Origin: a bacterium
GTDB taxonomy: Bacteria > Nitrospinota_A > UBA7883 > JACRGQ01
Direction of reading: 5' to 3'
DNA length: 14,663 nucleotides
NCBI GenBank assembly: GCA_021815535.1
Contig: JAKAGL010000032.1
Location: 1 to 14,663, forward strand
Shown here: positions 8,265-13,869 of the stretch, one piece after another
Layout of the letters: the number at the start of each line of letters is the position of its first letter
Numbering within the stretch: position 1 is the stretch's first letter
Notes under the pieces: model-generated
Seen by the model: the letters and a program-made list of their open reading frames with translations, nothing else
The model's database searches: none
What the model was told of the DNA's origin: nothing
Program-made: the position numbers and the translations under genes

Positions 8265-8605
8265 CCGGGGGGCCAGTGCATTGCCCTTCCCCCCAAGAGG
8301 TGCATATGGAGGTGGAATATTGTTTGGCCGCCGTGAATTCCTTGGTTAACAACCAGCCGGAAACCGTTATTCTCAAGGCCCTTTTTTTTGACCACTTCAC
8401 GCGTAACGTGATACATGTCATTTATCAGATCCTTGTCATCCAGGCTGAGGCTGGTAACGCCATCCACATGTTTTTTGGGAAGTATAAGATAGTGTTTTGG
8501 CGCTTGGGGGAATTTATCTTCTATGACAAGTATGGTATCGGTTTCAAAGATCTTGTCGGCCGGAAGGGCTCCCGCTATGACTTTGCAAAAAATACAACTA
8601 TCCAT
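8261..8605 (-). CDS. HIT family (HINT-like) nucleotide-binding protein
   Basis: A histidine-triad protein of 114 residues, the usual size for bacterial HINT proteins, which hydrolyse nucleoside phosphoramidates and related AMP conjugates. The N-terminus has SCIFCKVIAG with C4 and C7, part of the zinc-site pattern common in this branch. PADKIFETDTILVIEDKFPQ and HYLILPKKHVDGV form the central sheet. The active-site triad is H98-L-H100-M-H102, and GGRAMHWPPG ends the protein as in the family. The ATG at 8605 has AAGGA 5 bases upstream. It stands alone, divergent from cheX, with a weak promoter match at 8641-8668 and a possible terminator after it. Nothing in the context points to a specific substrate. 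Confidence 0.95.
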   Translation of the reverse strand: MDSCIFCKVIAGALPADKIFETDTILVIEDKFPQAPKHYLILPKKHVDGVTSLSLDDKDLINDMYHVTREVVKKKGLENNGFRLVVNQGIHGGQTIFHLHMHLLGGRAMHWPPG

Positions 8606-8640
8606 AATTTCCTTTATCCCCTGATTCGCTCCTTATCCTA

Positions 8641-8668
8641 TTGCTATTTTACTGATTTGGGGCATCAA
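8641..8668 (-). promoter_or_regulatory. Possible promoter for the HIT gene
   Basis: TTGATG (8668-8663), a 16-base spacer and TAGCAA (8646-8641) on the minus strand, 35 bases before the start codon. The match is moderate only. Confidence 0.3.
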
Positions 8669-8733
8669 AATTTAAATGTTGCGGGAGACAGGTAACCGTA
8701 TTGAATTATGTCATTATTGTAAAAAAGGGCATG

Positions 8734-8763
8734 TTGCCTTGCCGACGTACATTGACGTACAAT
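8734..8763 (+). promoter_or_regulatory. Possible promoter for cheX
   Basis: TTGCCT (8734-8739), an 18-base spacer and TACAAT (8758-8763). The spacer contains a direct repeat (GACGTACATT, then GACGTACAAT overlapping the -10 box), which might bind a regulator. The leader to cheX would be about 60 bases. Confidence 0.35.
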
Positions 8764-8788
8764 TAGCGCGGTTAGGAGGAGGAAGGCC

Positions 8789-8808
8789 GCGCCCCCCGGG
8801 GCGCTTTT
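8789..8808 (+). terminator. GC hairpin with T4 in the cheX leader (attenuator-like)
   Basis: GCGCCC (8789-8794) pairs with GGGCGC (8799-8804) around a 4-base loop, and TTTT follows. It lies between the predicted cheX promoter and the cheX ribosome binding site, so it could act as an attenuator, or as a terminator for upstream transcription. The T-run is short. Confidence 0.4.
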
Positions 8809-8831
8809 CGATATCAACTGACGGAGGAGCA

Positions 8832-9293
8832 ATGAACGCCGAACTGATCAATCCATTCCTGAAAGCAACCGTGAACGTTTTATCCATGATGGCGTTTGTA
8901 AAACCAGTGCCGGGAAAACCGTTTTTAAAGCATGACAACAAGGCTCAGGGGGATATCTCTGGCGTGATCGGGATGACCGGGCACGCTAGGGGAGTTGTGG
9001 TGTTCAGTCTCTCTGAAGGCGCGGCGTTGAAAATTGTATCTTCAATGCTGTCGGAAAGCTTTGTCGAGCTTAATGCCGAGGTGAGCGACGCCGTTGGCGA
9101 ACTTACCAACATGATCTCCGGCGATGCCCGGCGCGAATTGGCCACCAAAGGGTTCAAATTCGAGGCCGGCCTGCCGAGCATCATCAAGGGCAAAGGGCAC
9201 ATCGTTGAAAGCATGACCAAAGGACCTACCATCGCCATTCCATTCGACATCGATGGCGCCGCGTTTGTTGTGGAAACCAGCTTTGAAGGGTAA
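8832..9293 (+). CDS. CheX-like CheY-P phosphatase
   Basis: A 153-residue protein of the CheC/CheX/FliY phosphatase group, which removes phosphate from CheY-type response regulators. CheX proteins have one catalytic ExxN motif, and here it is E90 and N93 within AEVSDAVGELTNMISGDAR (residues 82-100). The N-terminal helix (INPFLKATVNVLSMMA), the central strand GVVVFSLSEGAALKIVSSML and the C-terminal strands (KGPTIAIPFDIDGAAFVVE) fit the fold. The open frame extends upstream to 8676, but the ATG at 8832 is chosen because GGAGG lies just upstream and the earlier part is not family-like. The next gene downstream, 167 bases away, encodes a receiver domain, a natural candidate substrate (inference). 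No other chemotaxis gene is present, so a link to motility is unproven. Confidence 0.88.
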   Translation: MNAELINPFLKATVNVLSMMAFVKPVPGKPFLKHDNKAQGDISGVIGMTGHARGVVVFSLSEGAALKIVSSMLSESFVELNAEVSDAVGELTNMISGDARRELATKGFKFEAGLPSIIKGKGHIVESMTKGPTIAIPFDIDGAAFVVETSFEG

Positions 9294-9311
9294 TATATAC
9301 CTTTTAGTTTG

Positions 9312-9351
9312 ATTGTTCCGCGGCGGGCTGCTGGGGGCAGCATGTAACAAT
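9312..9351 (+). other. Nested inverted repeats upstream of the response regulator gene
   Basis: ATTGTT (9312-9317) pairs with AACAAT (9346-9351), and inside this GCTGC (9327-9331) pairs with GCAGC (9337-9341). AGGAG follows at once (9352-9356). There is no T-run. It may be an RNA leader structure that influences translation, or a weak terminator of cheX. Confidence 0.3.
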
Positions 9352-9460
9352 AGGAGTGTGCCGGACAAAATGGATACGACGCGTATATTAACGGTGACGC
9401 ACTGGCGCAATGGAACAGGCCCGGTCTTTTATCATCCAGGGAACTTGTAGTCAAATACCC

Positions 9461-10324
9461 ATGAATACAACCATGCAAGGGCAAAACCCCAAGCTGACCA
9501 TTCTGGTTGTCGATGACGAGGAAAATATCCGCAACGTGCTGGAAACCGTTTTTATCAGCAAGGGATACGGCGTCATCAAGGCAGCTAGCGGCTTCGAGGC
9601 TATTAAGGTTGTCGCAAATGAAGCGGTCGATTTGGCGGTCATTGATATTAAGATGCCGGGAATGGATGGTATGGAACTGCTGGCCCGCATTAAAGAGCAT
9701 TCAAGCGAGTTTCCGGTTGTTGTCATGACCGGTTTTGCCGACGTTGAGATTACCTCTAAGGCGCTTAAGGCCGGGGCTTCCGATTTTCTTGCGAAGCCGT
9801 TTGGCGCTCAGGAGGTATTTCATTCCGTTTCACGTTTGCTTGAAACCCGCAAAGTGCGCCAGGAAAACCGTAAAATACTCCCTTACTTCAAATTCCAGTC
9901 AGAAGGGGAAATCCCCTCGCGGACTGAAAACATCAACGGCGCCATACACTACCTTACGAAACATCTGAAGGATATTGAGTTGTGCGAATCATCGGAGCTG
10001 TCCAATCTGGTCATCGCCCTGTACGAGGCGATCGTGAACGGCATGCGGCACGGCAACGGCAATGACCCTGGGAAAAAAGTACGTGTCAGGGCGGAAATAA
10101 ACTATAACGAAGCGCGCTTCATTATCACCGATGAGGGGGAGGGGTTCTCTTTGGACGGCATTGCCAATCCGACTGATTCCAAGAACCTCTACAAAAACAG
10201 CGGCCGGGGCATTTACCTCATGAAACATTTCATGGACGAGGTCTCTTATAACGATCAGGGAAACGAAGTGACCCTGATCAAACGGAGGAAGGGCGGGGCG
10301 CGGCAGGTGCCAGGAGAAGGCTGA
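9461..10324 (+). CDS. Response regulator receiver fused to an anti-sigma-type (RsbW/SpoIIAB-like) ATPase domain
   Basis: Residues about 12-128 (from the chosen start) form a CheY-like receiver: acidic pair D18/D19 (VVDDEEN), phospho-acceptor D62 (VIDIKMPGMDG), T90 and K112 (LAKPF). After a linker, about 165-276 is a GHKL ATPase of the HATPase_c_2 type used by anti-sigma factor kinases. The N-box has E189 and N193 (LYEAIVNGMRHGNGN), followed by DEGEGF (224-229) and NSGRGIYLMKHFMDEV. No histidine phospho-acceptor helix is seen, so this is not a histidine kinase. Phosphorylation would probably control binding or phosphorylation of a partner protein. The start is uncertain: ATG codons at 9410, 9461 and 9473 are in frame and none has a good ribosome binding site. 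Position 9461 was chosen for closeness to the domain. The stop is 1 base before the glycosyltransferase start, implying co-transcription. Confidence 0.85.
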   Translation: MNTTMQGQNPKLTILVVDDEENIRNVLETVFISKGYGVIKAASGFEAIKVVANEAVDLAVIDIKMPGMDGMELLARIKEHSSEFPVVVMTGFADVEITSKALKAGASDFLAKPFGAQEVFHSVSRLLETRKVRQENRKILPYFKFQSEGEIPSRTENINGAIHYLTKHLKDIELCESSELSNLVIALYEAIVNGMRHGNGNDPGKKVRVRAEINYNEARFIITDEGEGFSLDGIANPTDSKNLYKNSGRGIYLMKHFMDEVSYNDQGNEVTLIKRRKGGARQVPGEG

Positions 10325-10325
10325 C

Positions 10326-11063
10326 ATGCTCAAAAGGCTGGTAGCCATTCCCGTGTACAACGAAGAGCAGTATATCGAACGGGTCTTGCACCGCATACGC
10401 TCATTTTATGGGGGGGATGTGGTCGCCATTGACGACGGCTCTCCCGACCGCTCCGGCGAAATCCTCCAATCGATCCCCGGCATCAAAATCATCAGCCACC
10501 CGGTCAACCGCGGGTATGGAGCCTCGCTGATCGACGCATTCAATTACGCCATCGTTAACGGGTACGATCAGCTCATAACCATCGATTGCGATGAACAGCA
10601 TGAGCCACGGTATATTCCCGAGCTGTTCCACCTTCTCGACCGCGGCGGCGTGGACATTGTTTCCTGTTCGCGCTATCTGCGATCAAGCCCTGCTGATGAC
10701 CCCCCGCCGAAGGACCGCTTCGCCATCAATCAAAAGATGACGGTGATCATCAATGGCGTCACCGGGTATAACCTTACCGACAGCTTTTGCGGCATGAAGG
10801 CGTACCGTGTGCCGGCGTTGAAACCGTTCCGGTTGACCGAAACCGGTTATGCATTCCCGTTGCAGTTTTGGGTGCAGGCATTTCATTTTGGGCTCACGGT
10901 GAAGGAATTCCCCATAGCGCGGATTTACAAAAACCTTAACCGGAAATTTGGCGGCGAGTTGGACGATCCCCAACGGCGTTTTAACCACTATCTTGAAATT
11001 TTGCGGAAGGAGCTTGCCCAATGGTCGATATCCTTGCCGTCGGAATTCATCCCGACGATATAG
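10326..11063 (+). CDS. Family 2 glycosyltransferase (DPM1/DolP-sugar synthase-like)
   Basis: A cytosolic GT-A fold glycosyltransferase of 245 residues. It starts with the nucleotide-binding strand LVAIPVYNEEQYIERVL, then VVAIDDGSPD (D36/D37). NRGYGASLIDAFNYA follows, and the metal-binding D-x-D is at D87-C-D89 (LITIDCDEQHEP). TDSFCGMKAYR (151-161) and TETGYAFPLQFWVQA are typical of the dolichyl/polyprenyl-phosphate sugar transferase-like branch. No membrane segment is present, so it acts in the cytoplasm. Its last 43 bases overlap the deacetylase gene, whose ribosome binding site lies inside it. Donor and acceptor cannot be told from sequence. Its position, next to BshB1-like and BshC-like genes, is where a BshA-type GT4 enzyme would be expected in a bacillithiol operon, but it belongs to a different family. 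Confidence 0.9.
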   Translation: MLKRLVAIPVYNEEQYIERVLHRIRSFYGGDVVAIDDGSPDRSGEILQSIPGIKIISHPVNRGYGASLIDAFNYAIVNGYDQLITIDCDEQHEPRYIPELFHLLDRGGVDIVSCSRYLRSSPADDPPPKDRFAINQKMTVIINGVTGYNLTDSFCGMKAYRVPALKPFRLTETGYAFPLQFWVQAFHFGLTVKEFPIARIYKNLNRKFGGELDDPQRRFNHYLEILRKELAQWSISLPSEFIPTI

Positions 11064-11713
11064 AACTGGGGGCCGGCGCCACCCTGACGGCGCTGATCCG
11101 CCAAGGAAAGAACGTGGCGGTTCTTGACTTGACCAACGGCGAGCCTACCCCGCACGGAACGCCGGAACTGCGCCGTATGGAGACCGTACGGGCCGACGAA
11201 ATACTTGGCATCACTCAACGGCAAAATCTGGGATTGCCCAACCGCTGGTTGCGCGATACCGAGGCAGGGCGTATAGCCATTGCCGAGGTCTACCGGCAGA
11301 TGCGGCCAAAAGTGTTGTTGTTGCCGTATTGGGAAGACGCCCACCCGGATCATGTGGCGGCTTCGGAGATGGCGCAGGCGGCCCGCTTCATCGCCAAATA
11401 CACCAAAACGGAAATGAAGGGAGAACCGTACTATGTGCCGCAGGTATTCTTCTATTTCTGCATCCATCTCAAGAAGCTGATAACGCCCTCGTTCATTTTC
11501 GATGTTTCCGAAACCTTGGAGACCAAGATTCAGGCGGTAACGGCATACCATTCCCAGTTTTACGCTGGGGGAAAGGAGAGGGGCGATGAGCTGATTGCCC
11601 GGCTTCGTTCGCAGGCCGGATACTTCGGAGGCCTCATCCGCGTGCGCTATGGCGAACCGTTTTTTGCCAGGGAGGAACTGGGCGTCCGTTCCTTTGATCC
11701 GTTTTTATTATGA
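11021..11713 (+). CDS. BshB1-like N-acetylglucosaminyl deacetylase (PIG-L/LmbE family)
   Basis: A zinc-dependent deacetylase of 230 residues. The family signature is GIHPDDIELGAG, with metal ligands H10 and D13 and probable general base D12. The third ligand is in EDAHPDHVAASEMA, most likely H111. It closely follows the pattern of BshB1, which removes acetate from GlcNAc-malate in bacillithiol synthesis: TNGEPTPHGTPELRRMET, NLGLPNRWLRDT, KVLLLPYWEDAHPDH and YYVPQVFFYF, then a C-terminal IQAVTAYHSQF and FDPFLL ending. AAGGAG lies 8 bases before the ATG at 11021, inside the glycosyltransferase gene. The stop overlaps the next start as ATGA. The BshB1-like fold is firm; whether the substrate is GlcNAc-malate or another GlcNAc conjugate depends on the unusual neighbours. 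Confidence 0.88.
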   Translation: MVDILAVGIHPDDIELGAGATLTALIRQGKNVAVLDLTNGEPTPHGTPELRRMETVRADEILGITQRQNLGLPNRWLRDTEAGRIAIAEVYRQMRPKVLLLPYWEDAHPDHVAASEMAQAARFIAKYTKTEMKGEPYYVPQVFFYFCIHLKKLITPSFIFDVSETLETKIQAVTAYHSQFYAGGKERGDELIARLRSQAGYFGGLIRVRYGEPFFAREELGVRSFDPFLL

Positions 11714-13182
11714 CTCTGGCCACACCCGCACCGGGGGAACGGCTGACGTTGCCGCCGTTTGAAAGCTGGGAAGCTGTGGCGCGCGCAAATAGCGCGGTGC
11801 TGGAACGGCTGATTCCGTTGCGCCAAGCCATGCGCCGGGCCGTTCTTGAATTGTCCGATCGTTACGCCGGGCGGCTCGGCCTCCCAGCATCCAATGTTGC
11901 TTCTGATGCGCCTTTGGTCATGGCGGGGCATCAGCCCTCTTTCTACCATCCCGGCGTATTGTACAAATACCGCCTTCTCGCGGAAGCTGCCGCGCGTGGC
12001 ATGACAGCCGTTAATCTCAACGTGGATACCGATCCTTCGGAGGGGTTTTTAGTCAAAGTTCCCTCCTATGCCGTGGGTGAATACCGGCGGACTGTTCATT
12101 ATGCCGCCCCCGGCGCGGCGAACATGCTTTATGTAGACGCTCCCGCGCAGGAGGGGGAAATTTCCGTTTTCACCGAGAACGTATTAGGCGATCTCCGTTC
12201 AATACCGGAACGGATCTTCAGTTTTGGCGAGGTATTTGTAGAGACAGAGTTGCGGCATGAGCTTCCGCCGCTAATGGTCGATGCCGCTGTGCGGATACGC
12301 CGGACGTACACATCCCATTGGCCGGGAAATGTGCTTGAATTGCCGTTGTCGGAACTTTGCCGAACGGCGCCGTTCTTTACCTTTGCGTTCGGGCTTTTGG
12401 CGCGGGCTCCTGAGGTGGCTGCAATTTTTAATGAAACGTTGGCAACCTACCGGGCCGACCATGGAATACGCTCGAAGGCAAATCCCTTTCCCGATCTTGC
12501 CGCCGATGGCCAAGCAGTGGAAACCCTTTTTTGGATAAGCAAAAGCGGGGTCCGTTTGCCGCTATCGGTCATAATACGCGGCAAGTTTCCCGCATTGCTA
12601 GTGGATGGTGTCCATGAAATTCGGGATGCGGCGATGTTGCAGGAGTTTTGCCACGGGCGGAAACTGCAATTATGGCCCCGCGCATTGGCGCTTTCGGTTT
12701 TGAACCGGCTTTTTGTGGCCGATCTTTTTGTCCATGGAATCGGCGGCGCGAAGTACGACCGCATAACCGATACGTTTATATCCCGTTTCCACGGCGTCGC
12801 CGCGCCCCCCTTCGCGGTGGCCAGCGCCACGCTCAAGCTGCCCGGCTTGGACGACCCCATTCCTGAATTGACGGCTTTGCGGCAACGGCTGCGGGAGGCG
12901 GCTTTCCATCCCGAAAGTTTCTTGAAAAATGCCCCGCCCGAACTGCTGGCGGAAAAGGAGAATCTGCGGGCGGCAATTGCCGCGCCGGGGGCCGATAAAA
13001 AAGGGATTGGCAAGAGGATCAGCCAGATCAATGTTGAGCTTAACCATCTGATAGGGCCGGCCAGGCACGATCTGGAGCGGCGTATAGCATTGGCGGAGAA
13101 GGCTCTCGGCCGCCATGAAGCGTTAACCGACCGTGAGTTTCCCTATTTCTTGTATCCGCCAACGGCAATGCCGCCGGTGTAA
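11710..13182 (+). CDS. Distant BshC-like protein (putative cysteine-adding enzyme)
   Basis: A 490-residue cytosolic protein, slightly shorter than characterised BshC (about 540). Two blocks support a distant BshC relationship. AGHQPSFYHPGVLYKY (72-87), followed by NLNVDTDPSEG, parallels the GQQAGLLTGPLYTI region of BshC and its following acidic segment. A central WPRALALSVLNRLFVADLF segment followed by VHGIGGAKYDRITDTFI (321-357) parallels the BshC segment containing GGPGEIAYWAQL. A charged helical region (about 410-470; AEKENLRAAI, GKRISQINVELNHL, HDLERRIALAEKAL) corresponds to the BshC coiled coil, and REFPYFLYP ends the protein. Bacillithiol BshC adds cysteine to GlcN-malate. The gene starts within the BshB1-like stop (ATGA), so the two are translationally coupled. 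Homology is inferred from motif layout, and the exact reaction is open. Confidence 0.65.
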   Translation: MTLATPAPGERLTLPPFESWEAVARANSAVLERLIPLRQAMRRAVLELSDRYAGRLGLPASNVASDAPLVMAGHQPSFYHPGVLYKYRLLAEAAARGMTAVNLNVDTDPSEGFLVKVPSYAVGEYRRTVHYAAPGAANMLYVDAPAQEGEISVFTENVLGDLRSIPERIFSFGEVFVETELRHELPPLMVDAAVRIRRTYTSHWPGNVLELPLSELCRTAPFFTFAFGLLARAPEVAAIFNETLATYRADHGIRSKANPFPDLAADGQAVETLFWISKSGVRLPLSVIIRGKFPALLVDGVHEIRDAAMLQEFCHGRKLQLWPRALALSVLNRLFVADLFVHGIGGAKYDRITDTFISRFHGVAAPPFAVASATLKLPGLDDPIPELTALRQRLREAAFHPESFLKNAPPELLAEKENLRAAIAAPGADKKGIGKRISQINVELNHLIGPARHDLERRIALAEKALGRHEALTDREFPYFLYPPTAMPPV

Positions 13183-13198
13183 ACTGTATGCTTAGCGG

Positions 13199-13227
13199 TT
13201 GATTTTGGGGCGGGGATAAAATAGCAT
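13199..13227 (+). promoter_or_regulatory. Possible promoter for rpiB-glyA
   Basis: TTGATT (13199-13204), a 17-base spacer and TAGCAT (13222-13227), about 50 bases before the likely rpiB start. Spacing is ideal and the hexamers are moderate. Confidence 0.35.
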
Positions 13228-13277
13228 CTTCTTTTACTGTTTTATTTGAAACCTTTAATGGAACTCGGGGGTGGATT

Positions 13278-13856
13278 ATTAGTAACGGAAAAATCGCCGT
13301 CGCCTGCGACCATGGCGGCGTCGGAATGAAGAAATTTGTGGTAGAACTCCTTGAAAAACGGGGGTTTGAAGTCGATGACCTCGGCACCAATTCCACCGAT
13401 TCGGTGGATTACCCCGACTATGGCCATGTGGTGGCCGAACGGATCGCTTCCGGGCAAAACACCCGTGCGATCCTTATTTGCGGCACCGGCATCGGTATGA
13501 GCATCACCGCCAACCGCCATCAGGGGGTTCGCGCCGCGTTGTGCAACGACCTGTATTCGGCCCGGATGAGCCGGTTGCACAATGACGCCAACGTACTGGT
13601 TATCGGCGGGCGCGTCATCGGCCCGGCGGTCGCCGAAGAGATCGTGATGACTTGGCTTACCACCGATTTTGAGGGCGGGCGCCACATCCGCCGTCTTGAG
13701 AAAATAGATACTGCCCATGTGGAAAGCGTGGTGAAAAAGGTGGTGACGCACTATCTCGATAAGCATCATGAGGTTGATAGCAAGGCCATTGAAAAGATGA
13801 TCCACGATTCAGTAAATCAGATACTGAACGGAAAAAAGGAAGACAATAGTAAATAA
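13278..13856 (+). CDS. rpiB: Ribose-5-phosphate isomerase B with an extended C-terminus
   Basis: Interconverts ribose 5-phosphate and ribulose 5-phosphate in the pentose phosphate pathway. The RpiB/LacAB fold is clear: KIAVACDHGGVGMKKF at the N-terminus, DYPDYGHVVAERIASG, the active-site loop CGTGIGMSITANR, and AALCNDLYSARMSRLHNDAN with VLVIGGRVIG. The first in-frame ATG (13326) would start inside the protein and lose the catalytic DHGG strand. Upstream there is no ATG, GTG or TTG in frame. The best candidate is ATT at 13278, with GGGGG 6 bases upstream, but a base missing from the G run is an alternative. After the normal RpiB end (GGRHIRRLEKID) there are about 46 extra residues, charged and probably helical, so the protein has about 192 residues instead of about 150. 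glyA starts 13 bases downstream. Confidence 0.85.
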   Translation: MSNGKIAVACDHGGVGMKKFVVELLEKRGFEVDDLGTNSTDSVDYPDYGHVVAERIASGQNTRAILICGTGIGMSITANRHQGVRAALCNDLYSARMSRLHNDANVLVIGGRVIGPAVAEEIVMTWLTTDFEGGRHIRRLEKIDTAHVESVVKKVVTHYLDKHHEVDSKAIEKMIHDSVNQILNGKKEDNSK

Positions 13857-13869
13857 AGGAAGGGGCACC

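Noticed and set aside
8676..8831. N-terminal extension of CheX to the ATG at 8676
   Set aside because: The extra 52 residues have no family similarity and would span a promoter-like site and a strong hairpin, whereas the ATG at 8832 has an excellent ribosome binding site.
12447..13031. Minus-strand open frame of 194 codons opposite the BshC-like gene
   Set aside because: Shadow of the coupled plus-strand gene, whose motifs, start overlap and operon position are consistent.
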